Below are positions 46,178 through 55,269 of a stretch of DNA of 64,000 bases, piece by piece; the first letter of the stretch is position 1; every line of letters starts with the position of its first letter. The translations under genes were made by a program, and so were the position numbers. Source of the stretch: Marinobacter fonticola. Its GTDB lineage: Bacteria > Pseudomonadota > Gammaproteobacteria > Pseudomonadales > Oleiphilaceae. Below the pieces are notes generated by a model, which ran no database searches, was not told the origin of the DNA, and saw only the letters and a list, made by a program, of their open reading frames with translations. The DNA lies in NCBI RefSeq assembly GCF_008122265.1, contig NZ_CP043042.1:2914001-2978000 (forward strand), read 5' to 3'.

Positions 46178-46914
46178 GCAGACATCGCTCTCGCCCGTCA
46201 GAGGACGCGCTAACCCTAACGCCCGTTGCTATCGCCCGTTCGTGCTTCCGGGACAAGTTCGGCGTGCCCCGCCAACCGGGGATGACCCGCCATGCATGGG
46301 CCGATCTGATCATCCAGCCGCCGTTCAACCGGGAAGACGCTTTTCGCGGGCTGGAGGCCTGCTCGCACATCTGGCTGACCTTTCAGTTTCATGAAGCGGT
46401 TCGCGCCGATTGGCGCCCGACGATCCGGCCACCACGTTTAGGGGGCAACAAGAAGATCGGTGTTTTTGCCAGCCGGTCGCCCTTCCGACCGAACAGCCTT
46501 GGGCTTTCCGTGGTCCGCAACGAAGGCTTGAGCCGTCGGGACGGCCACCTGGTGCTACGCGTTCGTGAACACGATCTGATTGATGGCACGCCCATACTCG
46601 ACATCAAGCCCTATCTACCGTTTGCCGACGCTGTGTCCGAAGCGCATCTCGAGTGGGCATCCACTGCGCCAACGGAGCGGCTGCCCGTCGTCTTCGCTTC
46701 GGAGGCCGTAGAGCAGCTGGAGATCTTGGATCAGACGCGTTATCCGGATTTTCAGGCCTTGATCGAAGATGTGGTCGCCTACGACCCCAGACCCTCTTTC
46801 CGGCGAGGACGGATCGAAGAGCGAATCTACGGTGCTCACCTATATGATCACAATGTTCGCTTCCGATTCGACGATGACCAAGTGACCGTTTTGACAGTAA
46901 GTCTGCTAGACTGA
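46174..46914 (+). CDS. trmO: tRNA (N6-threonylcarbamoyladenosine37-N6)-methyltransferase
   Basis: A 246-residue TrmO/TsaA/YaeB protein that methylates t6A37 in certain tRNAs using SAM. PVAIARSCFRDKFGVPRQPGM at the N-terminus (key RSCFRDKFGVPRQPG), THIWL-like CSHIWLTFQFHE, and the SAM-binding GVFASRSPFRPNSLGLS block (key RSPFRPNSLGLS) are present, followed by the DIKPYLPFAD motif. The C-terminal extension RFRFDDDQVTVL closes the fold. It overlaps the barrel-protein gene by four bases. Confidence 0.93.
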   Translation: MSRHRSRPSEDALTLTPVAIARSCFRDKFGVPRQPGMTRHAWADLIIQPPFNREDAFRGLEACSHIWLTFQFHEAVRADWRPTIRPPRLGGNKKIGVFASRSPFRPNSLGLSVVRNEGLSRRDGHLVLRVREHDLIDGTPILDIKPYLPFADAVSEAHLEWASTAPTERLPVVFASEAVEQLEILDQTRYPDFQALIEDVVAYDPRPSFRRGRIEERIYGAHLYDHNVRFRFDDDQVTVLTVSLLD

Positions 46915-47036
46915 GAGCCATTCTGGCAGCCTATTGAAGGCGTCGGATAGTAGGCATATGCCGGAGTCGCAAATAGGGAACCTCCAGACTCGCCCGTTAG
47001 AATTCTGGAAGGTTTCGGAACCAGGGAAACGGTAGC

Positions 47037-49385
47037 GTGGCATTACGATTATCCCTCCGAAAGCTTGGTATTCGCCCCCTTGCGGCAAGACTATTGGTTT
47101 ATGTCTTGCTGTTCAGTTTCCTGTTGTCTCTCGTGGCGACCGGCGCCCAGATGGTGGGCGAGTTCGAGCGTCGCAAAAGCGAATTGATGGAAGTTCAAGA
47201 CCGCGTCGCGGAGATGCTCTTGCCAATTCTTAGCAAGAACCTCTGGATAATGGACATGGACGCGGTGGAGACAAGTCTAGACGGCTTGCTCGCCTTCCCG
47301 TCCATGCAATATGCCGAAGTTCAGTCAGACACCGGCGAGCGCTTCCGCTCAGGCCAGCCCATCGAACAGGAGCACATTGAGCAACAGTACAGCATTCTCC
47401 TGAACGGCGCCGATCGCGCGTCTCACAAGCTGGGCACGCTGACGATCGGTTCCTCGCTGGAGACCGTCTACAACGACATTGTCAGCCGCAGCCTTGTACT
47501 GCTGTTATTCCAAAGCCTCATCGTCATGCTAGGCACCCTGGGCCTGCTGCTAATTGTCAGAGTTACCCTGACTCGCCATCTCGAAACCATCGCCGACTAT
47601 ATCAAGCGCCTCAATTTCGATGCCCTGATTGCCCCGCTGAAGTTGCGGCGCAAGGCGCCAACACGGCCAGACGAGCTGAGCGAAGTGGAACAGGCCCTTA
47701 ACGTCATGCGCACCCAGTTGTTGGAGGAGGCAGATGACCTGCGCCAATCCAACTTGCGCTCTCAGGATGAGCGTGACGAAGCCGTACGCGCCAATCATGC
47801 CAAGAACCTATTTCTCGCTAACGTCAGTCATGAATTAAGGACGCCACTTCAATCCGTACTCGGCTATGCCAGCCTGCTGGAAGACACCAAGCTGGACCAG
47901 GAACAGCTGGACTACGTAAAAACCCTGCAAATTTCAGCTGAGGGCCTGTCGGCCATCATCAACGACCTGCTGGATATCTCCAGTATGGAAGCCGGCAAGC
48001 TGGTGCTTGAGCATATCGCGTTCGATCTTCGGGATACCCTGAACGACCTGGTGATCATGCTCGGCGATCGCGCCCGGGAAAAGGGTCTGGCGCTGGAGCT
48101 TCGGGTCGACGAGAACCTGCCCTCCGCTCTACGCGGCGATCCCATTCGGCTGCGCCAGATCCTGCTCAACCTGACCTCCAACGCGATCAAATTTACCGAC
48201 TCGGGCCACGTATTGATCAGCCTGGAAGTGTTGGGCCGGAGTCAGGAGGGTATTCAGGTCCGTGTCGCCGTCGAGGACACCGGCGTTGGCATTCACGCCG
48301 AAGACCTGCCGCTGGTCTACGAGCCCTATGTTCAGCTGGGCCAGCGGTTTCGCCGGCAGCTTCCGGGCGCCGGCCTGGGCCTGACCATTTGTCGCCAGCT
48401 GATCAATCTGATGGGCGGCGTCCTGGATGTTCAGAGCACCCCCAGCGAGGGCTCGACTTTCTGGATCGAACTCGATCTGGCGCTGGCGCCGGAAGGCTCG
48501 ACCCGTGTGCGGCCGGATACCCGGATGATCCAGGGCAAGCGTCTGCTGGTGGTGGATTCCTACGCCCTGTCGCGCAAAATCACGCTGGAAATGCTCTCCC
48601 GCCACGATGTGGAGATCGAAGCGGTCAAGTCCGCCGCTGAAGCCATCCTGGCCTTGCGCCAGAGCAGCGAAGGCGAACTCCCCTTCGACGCCATTATTCT
48701 CGACGGCTTCGTACCGGACATGGATAGCGACCTGTTTTGCCAGCAGATTCGGGAAAACCCGAGTTGGAAAGGTACGCGCATTCTGGTGCTTTCTTCCAAT
48801 CCTCAGCGCGGCGATGCCGAGCATTTCCGGCAGGCGGGCGCCGATAGCTTCCTGAGCAAGTCGTTGCGCGAATCCTGCCTGACACCCATGCTTCATCAAC
48901 TGTTCGCCGACCGCGCCAGCGGCCAGCGCACGTTCCTCACTCGCTTTTCCCTGCAACCCGCCCAGGAGCAGCGCGAACGCACACCCTTACCCAGCCAGCG
49001 CATGCGCATCTTGCTGGTTGAAGACAATCCGGTGAATCGCACCCTGACCCGGCGCCTGTTGGAAAAGCTCGGCTGCGACGTCACGACTGCCAATGATGGC
49101 GAGGCCGCCCTCGGTCTTATCCAGTGGCATCAGTTCGACATTATTTTCATGGATTGCGTCATGCCGCGGATCGACGGATTCGAAGCCACCCGTCGCTTGC
49201 GCCAGCTAGAGCGCGAAGAGAATCGGACGCATGTCCCGGTCGTTGCATTGACCGCAAGCGCGATGGAAAAAGATGAAGAACGTTGCCGGCGCGCCGGCAT
49301 GGATGCTTTCGTCGCCAAGCCGGTCAATATGGAGATGCTGCGAGCCATCCTGGAACAATTCTGTCAGAGTGCAATCGACGTCTGA
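47037..49385 (+). CDS. Hybrid sensor histidine kinase with two receiver domains
   Basis: A 782-residue inner-membrane kinase. Order: TM1 (about 17-37), a periplasmic sensor of about 110 residues with no family I recognise, TM2 (about 150-172), a HAMP-like linker, the HisKA domain with the phospho-accepting H near 265 (NVSHELRTPL), and HATPase (NAIKFTDSG; GVGIHAEDLP; GAGLGLTICRQL). Receiver 1 is at about 500-615 and receiver 2 at about 655-775 (LLVEDNPVN, phospho-Asp near 704 in FMDCVMPRIDG). Receiver 1 keeps its phospho-Asp (ILDGFVPD) but has VVDSY where an acidic pair is normal. No Hpt domain is present. The start is GTG. No dedicated regulator is adjacent. Confidence 0.93.
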   Translation: MALRLSLRKLGIRPLAARLLVYVLLFSFLLSLVATGAQMVGEFERRKSELMEVQDRVAEMLLPILSKNLWIMDMDAVETSLDGLLAFPSMQYAEVQSDTGERFRSGQPIEQEHIEQQYSILLNGADRASHKLGTLTIGSSLETVYNDIVSRSLVLLLFQSLIVMLGTLGLLLIVRVTLTRHLETIADYIKRLNFDALIAPLKLRRKAPTRPDELSEVEQALNVMRTQLLEEADDLRQSNLRSQDERDEAVRANHAKNLFLANVSHELRTPLQSVLGYASLLEDTKLDQEQLDYVKTLQISAEGLSAIINDLLDISSMEAGKLVLEHIAFDLRDTLNDLVIMLGDRAREKGLALELRVDENLPSALRGDPIRLRQILLNLTSNAIKFTDSGHVLISLEVLGRSQEGIQVRVAVEDTGVGIHAEDLPLVYEPYVQLGQRFRRQLPGAGLGLTICRQLINLMGGVLDVQSTPSEGSTFWIELDLALAPEGSTRVRPDTRMIQGKRLLVVDSYALSRKITLEMLSRHDVEIEAVKSAAEAILALRQSSEGELPFDAIILDGFVPDMDSDLFCQQIRENPSWKGTRILVLSSNPQRGDAEHFRQAGADSFLSKSLRESCLTPMLHQLFADRASGQRTFLTRFSLQPAQEQRERTPLPSQRMRILLVEDNPVNRTLTRRLLEKLGCDVTTANDGEAALGLIQWHQFDIIFMDCVMPRIDGFEATRRLRQLEREENRTHVPVVALTASAMEKDEERCRRAGMDAFVAKPVNMEMLRAILEQFCQSAIDV

Positions 49386-49498
49386 GCTAGTTACCATAGT
49401 CTGCGAAAACAGCCTCTTCAGGAAATCAACGTTTCTTGACGACAACAGTTTCCGTACGACAAACGTCTCTTTGCAACAAACCCGGTACTCAGATCGCC

Positions 49499-49699
49499 AT
49501 GTTAGTGACTTGCCCCACCTGTAAGAAAGACAACGAATGGGACACGGGCAACCCTCATCGCCCCTTCTGCAGCGAACGCTGCAAGCTGATTGACCTCGGC
49601 GCCTGGGCGAATGAGGACTTCCGTATTCCTGCCGAACCTGTAGATCCCAACGAGATCCCGCTTGGGGAAGAAGAGGACTCGGAGCCGTCAAGGCATTAG
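49499..49699 (+). CDS. yacG: DNA gyrase inhibitor YacG
   Basis: A 66-residue zinc protein that binds GyrB. The four-cysteine site is complete: [10 protein letters not shown] and [16 protein letters not shown]. The acidic tail ends [10 protein letters not shown]. The start at 49499 ([10 protein letters not shown]) fits the family. An upstream frame from 49436 adds unrelated residues. In pseudomonads yacG follows coaE directly. Here 4.9 kb with four genes lies between them. Confidence 0.92.
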   Translation: MLVTCPTCKKDNEWDTGNPHRPFCSERCKLIDLGAWANEDFRIPAEPVDPNEIPLGEEEDSEPSRH

Positions 49700-49851
49700 T
49701 ATCCGTTAGCGACACACTGTCGTTGCCTGACGTCATGGAAGACCCGCAGGAAACAACCTGACCGTGTTACCCAGCTTTAAGTTGAGCGGCCCCAAGCCCA
49801 TAGCTACCATGTGCCGCTGATTCCATCAGAACGTATTACAAGGGTGAATCC

Positions 49852-50406
49852 ATGAAATATAGCCGCCTCTCCATCCTGGCACTCGCCGTCGCCACAACCC
49901 CAGCTTTGGGCGCCGATTTCGAGCTCAGCCTGACTGACGATTCTGCCAAGGGACAGGTCAATTTCACGCCAACCACGTCCGACATCCAGGGTGGCGTCGG
50001 CTACACCTACCATCAGGGCAGCCGCCACATCGCCAACATCGACCTGCATGCCCAGGGACGTACCGCTATCGGTAACTTACCCACCACCGCGGGTATCGGC
50101 ATGCGCGCCATCGGCTGGGATGACGATCACGTGGACGGGGGCGCCATCGGCCTGGGCGGTTTCGCCAATATGAATATTCCCAACGTACCCGGCCTGTCCG
50201 TAGGCGGCAGCCTGCATTACGCGCCAAGTATCCTCTCCTTCGGCGATTCCGATGACATGACCAGCTTCGAAGCGCGAGTGAGCTATCGCGTGATCCGCAA
50301 TGCAGAAATATTCGGTGGGTATCGCTACCTCAACACCGAGCTCGATCCCAGCGGCGACATTAATCTTGACGAAGGCCTCATGGCGGGCATGAAGATATTT
50401 TTCTGA
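49852..50406 (+). CDS. YfaZ-family outer membrane protein
   Basis: A 184-residue exported barrel. It has a signal peptide (MKYSRLSILALAVATTPALGA, cleavage after ALG-A near residue 20), beta-strand repeats such as GGVGYTYHQGSRH and ARVSYRVIRNAEIFGGYRYL, and a terminal phenylalanine (MKIFF), the mark of an outer-membrane protein. YfaZ homologues have no settled function. It is a single-gene unit ended by a strong terminator. Confidence 0.85.
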   Translation: MKYSRLSILALAVATTPALGADFELSLTDDSAKGQVNFTPTTSDIQGGVGYTYHQGSRHIANIDLHAQGRTAIGNLPTTAGIGMRAIGWDDDHVDGGAIGLGGFANMNIPNVPGLSVGGSLHYAPSILSFGDSDDMTSFEARVSYRVIRNAEIFGGYRYLNTELDPSGDINLDEGLMAGMKIFF

Positions 50407-50434
50407 GCTTGAAGTCTGCTCGGTAAACTATCGA

Positions 50435-50458
50435 CGGGGCCGAGTGCCCCGTTTTTTT
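50435..50458 (+). terminator. Intrinsic terminator of the yfaZ-like gene
   Basis: Stem CGGGGC (50435-50440) and GCCCCG (50446-50451), 5-base loop, then seven T. It lies 28 bases after the stop codon. Confidence 0.93.
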
Positions 50459-50545
50459 GATTCCGTGGCATGCCTCACTGTTTACCTCCCCTCCCATTGC
50501 TAACCTGCCCCCTTTAATATAACAACACAGGGATTGCGGCAGCTT

Positions 50546-52729
50546 ATGTCTTCGGTTACTCGCTTGGTTTGCATGATTGGCCTGACGATGTTCCTCGCCG
50601 CTTGCGGCGGGGGCGGCGACGATGCAGTGGAGGATGCCGGCGCGCGTCCCAACAGCTTTCCCGGCAATAAAAATCCCGGCGATGGCTTCTCGGAATCGAG
50701 CACCGGCGACACCAGCAATTCCAATGGCCTCGACAAAAATCAGGTTCGGATCACAGTGGAAGTGCCCAGCTCCATGGCTCCGGATGCACCGCTCTCCCGC
50801 CGCAACCTCCGCCTGGTCCAACCCGATAGCATCAGTGTCTATCGCACCAACCAGACATTGCGCCCGATTGCTTCCGTAGATACTGAACGCGGGCTAGACA
50901 ACGATGGCTTCGACGTCATCGAATTTCCCACCGGCCAGCCTCAGGGCCCTGACGTGCTGATCGAAATCGACTATGACGGCACGCGCATTCGGGCATTTGC
51001 GACGGACCGCGATCGCGATATCAAAGTGAACCCCTTCTCGGAATACGTGGTGCGTTATGGGCTGGGGGGGTATAGCGCGCCAGAGTTCGAAACCGTCATG
51101 GATTGCGTCAATTCCAGCGACGACGCGCTGTGCATCAATAAGTTCGTCTGGCCGACGCTTGCGGACCAGGTTCAGGACTTCGAAATCAATATCCCCGACG
51201 GCAATGACCTGGATAGCGCTGTCGACCTGCTGGAGGAACGTGCCGATTTTTCCGGTTATGTGAACAATATGACTGATTTGGCGCAGGTGCCTCCGGCCGT
51301 TTCGGGGGTTATCTCTGCCGATTCCGTGGATATGAATAGCGTCTTTTTTGGGCTGGAATTGGGTCGCAGCAGCCGCTTTTCCGATCAACCGGCAGCCCAA
51401 TGGGGCACGCGCCGGGGCTACGAGGAGAAACTGGAAAGCTCGGGCACCGCATACATTTACCCGGGGCTAAGCATGGCCTCCTTCGAAGTTTTCAATATCA
51501 GCGTTACCTCTATGGCCAGCGACATACCCTATGAGCGTGCCACCCTCTCCCGGTTCCCTACTAATGCCTTCGACGCGCGAGGCCGGGAATTTTGGGGTAT
51601 CAACACGCATTCGACGTCGCCGAGCGCGGCTGGCATCGAGAATAACGACCGCTTGATGGCCGGCCAATCGCTCTATCAAAGTATCACCGATAAAAGCAGT
51701 GCTCAGCCCATCGGCTGGACACGCAATCCATTCTATCTGGACGCCCACCTGCAATTGCTCAATGGGGCGCCCAGCGCGTTACTCGCCAGCTATTTCATCG
51801 GGGGCAAGGCCATTGAGCTGGAGAGTAAGCCAGAAGGTTACGACCGTGGCGCCGAAGTAGAGGAGCATTTCATGTCAGTGCTCGATCTTTCGCTCACTCA
51901 AAGTCGTGATTTCCAACTTTCGACCCTCGCTGATGCCTATAATCTGGTCAGCTTTTCGGTTCAACTTGGCGATGAGACTTATCCGTTTCGCGCCGAATCC
52001 CTTGTGGGAACCTGGGATAAAGAAGCGACCAATGGCCGTTACGCGCAACAAGGCGACACGCTGGAAATTAACCGTAGCGCCAACGGGACGGTAGGTGCAG
52101 CCACTGCGCCGCGACTGGACACGGCAAAGCTGGGCACCAGGAGCTCTCAAACCAGCGAGGGCACTAGAGACAATGGCCGCCTTAATCTGGTCCTGGAGAA
52201 CGTCAGCAATAACGCCCGCGCTCAAGACGGCATTGGCGCCAGTAATCCGGATGGCACGTTGGTGGCGTTCAACCTCAATAACCCAACCAACGGCGATGGC
52301 ATTCTGGTCGCGCTAAAGCGGACGACGACGGCGCCTGACCTTTCCAATCCGAATTATCGCTTGCAGGGCACGATGGCTGGACTCGGGCCGGATACGCATT
52401 ATCTCCGTCAGATCCAGGGCGGGCAGTTATCTTTCACCAGCGCCTCGACGGCGAGCATCGCTTTGACCGGTTTGGAAGTCGGTCAGGAAATCAGCACGCG
52501 CCAACTGACAACGCCACAATCGGTAAACGGTACAGCTACGACGCTCTCGTATAGCCAAAGCGGAACGACCGGCCAGCTGTCCTTAAGCGACGGCAGCGGG
52601 GAACTGGCTCTCGAAGGTTTTCTTTCTAGCGACGGCGAGTACCTGGTGATGCGGGTTCGAAAGTCGTCCGGTGGCGGCGCAGACTACCTCGGCCTCATCC
52701 TGGGCATACGTGAGAATGCCTCCGAGTAA
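50546..52729 (+). CDS. Large lipoprotein of unknown function
   Basis: A 727-residue predicted lipoprotein: MSSVTRLVCMIGLTMFLAACGGGG has a signal peptide with lipobox LAAC, cysteine at about 20, followed by a glycine run and a low-complexity N/S/D-rich linker. The remainder looks like a secreted beta-rich protein with no domain I recognise. It contains AFNLNNPTNGDGILVALKR-like segments (key NNPTNGDGILVAL) near 585. The start at 50546 (ATG) is preferred over a TTG at 50534 that would add four residues and sit too close to the AGGG site. Its final location is the outer membrane or surface. Confidence 0.8.
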   Translation: MSSVTRLVCMIGLTMFLAACGGGGDDAVEDAGARPNSFPGNKNPGDGFSESSTGDTSNSNGLDKNQVRITVEVPSSMAPDAPLSRRNLRLVQPDSISVYRTNQTLRPIASVDTERGLDNDGFDVIEFPTGQPQGPDVLIEIDYDGTRIRAFATDRDRDIKVNPFSEYVVRYGLGGYSAPEFETVMDCVNSSDDALCINKFVWPTLADQVQDFEINIPDGNDLDSAVDLLEERADFSGYVNNMTDLAQVPPAVSGVISADSVDMNSVFFGLELGRSSRFSDQPAAQWGTRRGYEEKLESSGTAYIYPGLSMASFEVFNISVTSMASDIPYERATLSRFPTNAFDARGREFWGINTHSTSPSAAGIENNDRLMAGQSLYQSITDKSSAQPIGWTRNPFYLDAHLQLLNGAPSALLASYFIGGKAIELESKPEGYDRGAEVEEHFMSVLDLSLTQSRDFQLSTLADAYNLVSFSVQLGDETYPFRAESLVGTWDKEATNGRYAQQGDTLEINRSANGTVGAATAPRLDTAKLGTRSSQTSEGTRDNGRLNLVLENVSNNARAQDGIGASNPDGTLVAFNLNNPTNGDGILVALKRTTTAPDLSNPNYRLQGTMAGLGPDTHYLRQIQGGQLSFTSASTASIALTGLEVGQEISTRQLTTPQSVNGTATTLSYSQSGTTGQLSLSDGSGELALEGFLSSDGEYLVMRVRKSSGGGADYLGLILGIRENASE

Positions 52730-52788
52730 CAACAACACAACAAACCGGACAAGAAACCCAAACCAAGGTCCGTTTCGTAACCTGCTAC

Positions 52789-52899
52789 AATTCGCGTGAC
52801 TACCTAAAGCGTGAGCATCTAATTCGCGTTATTAGCTAATTAGCGTTTCGCAGTCTTAATCGCGTCACCGCCTAATTAGCGTCGCAATATAATTAACGA
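52789..52899. repeat. Degenerate 17-bp repeat array upstream of the Bax-like gene
   Basis: Seven copies of a CTAATTMGCGT-like motif, with GCGT (or ACGA in the last) at 52794, 52809, 52826, 52843, 52862, 52879 and 52896, so steps of 15, 17, 17, 19, 17 and 17 bases. The array ends 25 bases before the start codon at 52924, where TTGGAGGA forms the ribosome-binding site. Confidence 0.7.
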
Positions 52900-52923
52900 C
52901 GCAACGCCGCTATTGGAGGACGT

Positions 52924-53835
52924 ATGTCAGCAGGTGCGAAACTGACCGGTATGGTCGTTACGCTGGTGCTCGCTTTTGCATGGGGCACGCTGCACGAGCC
53001 TGTCGATTACCAACCGGAATACGATCAGGATAGCGTTACGCTGGACGCCCTGCCGTCGCTGCCGGACTGGGCCCACTCCGATTTGCCGGATTTCAGTACC
53101 TTCAGCGATACCGCGGAGAAAAAATCGGCGTTCTTCTCCTTCCTTTATCCCCGCATTGTACTTGCCAACACGCGCGTACTGATGCTGCGGGAGAATCTAC
53201 AAACGCTGGAAGGCAAACCGGAGCTAAACGAAACCGAGCGCGCGTGGTTGCAGCGCCAGGCAGAGCGCCTGCGCGTGGACGCCGACTTGGCTTCCACAGA
53301 AATGTACGAGTTGCTCAATCGGCGCCTGGATGTCATCCCACCGTCGCTCATCATGGCCCAAGCCGCCAACGAATCGGCCTGGGGAACCTCACGTTTCGCG
53401 CGAAAGGGCAACAACTTGTTCGGCCAGTGGTGCTTCTCGGCCGGGTGCGGCCTGGTGCCACTGAGCCGTAACGAGGGGGCCTCTCACGAAGTGGCCAGCT
53501 TCGAGTCGCCCTATGCGTCGATCAGGGCCTACATCACCAACCTGAACCGGCACGACACCTACCAGGCTCTACGCAACACGCGCGAGCAAGCCCGCACCAA
53601 GGACCGCTTTCCCAGTGGAACCGCGCTTGCGCAAGGCTTGATTGGCTACTCCGAGCGGGGCGCCGCGTATGTAGAGGAAATCCAGTCTATGATCAGCTAC
53701 AACAATCTTGGATACTATGATCAGCAGTATAAATCTCTGATTGGAGAGCGCGACTCACTGCCGGATCTTCTGCAGCTGGCAACGGCGGGCGAAGATGCAT
53801 TTACACCCGGGGGTATCGCCAAGAACGAGGGCTGA
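52924..53835 (+). CDS. Bax-like glucosaminidase
   Basis: A 303-residue exported or membrane-anchored enzyme of the mannosyl-glycoprotein endo-beta-N-acetylglucosaminidase (Bax/FlgJ-C-like) family. It has an N-terminal membrane segment (TGMVVTLVLAFAWGTL, about 8-23), a helical region, then the catalytic domain with the acid E150 in QAANESAWGTSRFA and the YASIRAYITNLNRHDTYQALR motif near 200 (key SIRAYITNLNRHDTY). It would trim peptidoglycan in the periplasm. It is preceded by a repeat array and followed two bases later by a DUF1232 gene. Confidence 0.88.
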   Translation: MSAGAKLTGMVVTLVLAFAWGTLHEPVDYQPEYDQDSVTLDALPSLPDWAHSDLPDFSTFSDTAEKKSAFFSFLYPRIVLANTRVLMLRENLQTLEGKPELNETERAWLQRQAERLRVDADLASTEMYELLNRRLDVIPPSLIMAQAANESAWGTSRFARKGNNLFGQWCFSAGCGLVPLSRNEGASHEVASFESPYASIRAYITNLNRHDTYQALRNTREQARTKDRFPSGTALAQGLIGYSERGAAYVEEIQSMISYNNLGYYDQQYKSLIGERDSLPDLLQLATAGEDAFTPGGIAKNEG

Positions 53836-53837
53836 CG

Positions 53838-54224
53838 ATGAGAACGCCGGAAATCAACGCGTTAGAAGATAACTGGTCGGTACAGTATTCTGAACAAAAC
53901 TTCTGGTCCAAAGTGCAAAAACGCACCAAAGCCTTGGGGCGCCGGCCGGTGGAACTCGGCCTGACCCTGTTCTACACCCTCAAGGAGCCCACCACGCCGG
54001 TATGGTGCAAGGCTGTTATTTCTGGCAGTTTAGGCTACTTTATCAGCCTGATCGACGCCGTACCCGACCTGACGCCCGTGTTGGGTTACACCGACGATGT
54101 CTACGTCATGGCGGCTGCCCTAGCTGCACTCGGCGTCCATGTTACGCCTACGGCACGGGCTAAGGCACGCCACGCCAGCCACCGCCTATTGGGCGACAGG
54201 CACCCAACACACCCATCAGACTGA
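53838..54224 (+). CDS. DUF1232 (YkvA-type) membrane protein
   Basis: A 128-residue protein. The DUF1232 core PVWCKAVISGSLGYFISLIDAVPDLTPVLGYTDDVYVMAAAL (key LIDAVPDLTPVLGYTDD) spans about residues 50-90, with one or two short hydrophobic helices. Family members are small inner-membrane proteins of unknown role. It is in an operon with the Bax-like gene (2-base gap) and precedes the acyltransferase gene by 26 bases. Confidence 0.85.
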   Translation: MRTPEINALEDNWSVQYSEQNFWSKVQKRTKALGRRPVELGLTLFYTLKEPTTPVWCKAVISGSLGYFISLIDAVPDLTPVLGYTDDVYVMAAALAALGVHVTPTARAKARHASHRLLGDRHPTHPSD

Positions 54225-54250
54225 GTCTTATTGCCTGAGAGTTCGTTCAC

Positions 54251-55222
54251 ATGCTGAATTTCCTGCCCGCGAAGCTAAAAGGCTGTCTCGCGGCCCTGTT
54301 GATTCTAGCCAACACGCTGTTGTTATTTCCGATTCTACTGGCCTTTGCCTTCTTCAAGCTGCTGATTCCGCTACAGAGTACACGAACCGCGAGCACCAAA
54401 GCCCTCAACACCATTGCTTACCTGTGGATCGGCTTTAATAATCGGCTGGCAGACCTTTTACACCGTATCGAGTGGCACGTTGAAGGCGTTGACGGTCTTG
54501 CTCGCGACGATTGGTATCTGGTCACCTGTAATCACCAATCCTGGGCAGACATACCGGCGATCCAGTACGTGCTCAACGACCGTATTCCCCTGCTAAAATT
54601 CTTCCTCAAAAAAGAACTGATTTGGGTTCCGTTGCTAGGCGTCGCTTGGTGGTCCTTGGACTTTCCGTTCATGCGTCGCTACACCCGGGAGCAAATCGCC
54701 AAGCGCCCTTCCCTCAAAGGCAAAGACCTGGAAACGACCCGCATGGCCTGTGAAAAATTTCGCTATACGCCGGTCACCGTGTTCAATTTCATGGAAGGCA
54801 CCCGTTTCACCCCGGAGAAACACGCTAGCCAACAGTCGCCGTACAAACATCTACTCAAACCCAGAGCCGGCGGCACGGCGTTCGTGCTGGGAGCTATGGG
54901 AGAGATGATGCACAAAATGCTGGACGTCACTATCGTCTACCCGAATAGCCCCGTCCATTCGGGTAGCAAGGCGCGCCCAGGCAGGCCTTACGGGATCTGG
55001 GATTACCTTTGCGGCAGGATACAGAAGATTGTCATCCACATCCGTACCGTCGATATCCCCCCTCCGTTTCTGGGCATGGATTATGTCAACGATGAAAAGT
55101 TGAAAGACGAATTTCAGAACTGGATAGACGAAATCTGGTCCGAAAAGGACCAGCGGGTCGAAGCATTACTGGGCACAGAGCCGGCGAACCATCCAGAAGA
55201 CGTCGAGACGTCGGCGGCGTGA
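54251..55222 (+). CDS. LPLAT-family acyltransferase (YihG/PlsC-like)
   Basis: A 323-residue membrane-bound acyltransferase. It has two N-terminal hydrophobic helices (LAALLILANTLLLFPILLAFAFF), the catalytic NHQSWAD (HX4D, about 96-102) and the EGTRF motif (about 182-186). The size and the split arrangement with an upstream HX4D match E. coli YihG, an auxiliary 1-acyl-glycerol-3-phosphate acyltransferase. Its acyl-chain preference is not visible. It ends 47 bases before the convergent LuxR gene. Confidence 0.9.
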   Translation: MLNFLPAKLKGCLAALLILANTLLLFPILLAFAFFKLLIPLQSTRTASTKALNTIAYLWIGFNNRLADLLHRIEWHVEGVDGLARDDWYLVTCNHQSWADIPAIQYVLNDRIPLLKFFLKKELIWVPLLGVAWWSLDFPFMRRYTREQIAKRPSLKGKDLETTRMACEKFRYTPVTVFNFMEGTRFTPEKHASQQSPYKHLLKPRAGGTAFVLGAMGEMMHKMLDVTIVYPNSPVHSGSKARPGRPYGIWDYLCGRIQKIVIHIRTVDIPPPFLGMDYVNDEKLKDEFQNWIDEIWSEKDQRVEALLGTEPANHPEDVETSAA

Positions 55223-55269
55223 CTGGCACTTTTTGCCACCTTTTTGCCACCTGCGCCGACGAGTTACGC

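Noticed and set aside
52789..52899. CRISPR array considered for the 17-bp repeats
   Set aside because: Units are too short, degenerate and separated by only 4-8 bases, with no spacers of normal size and no cas gene.
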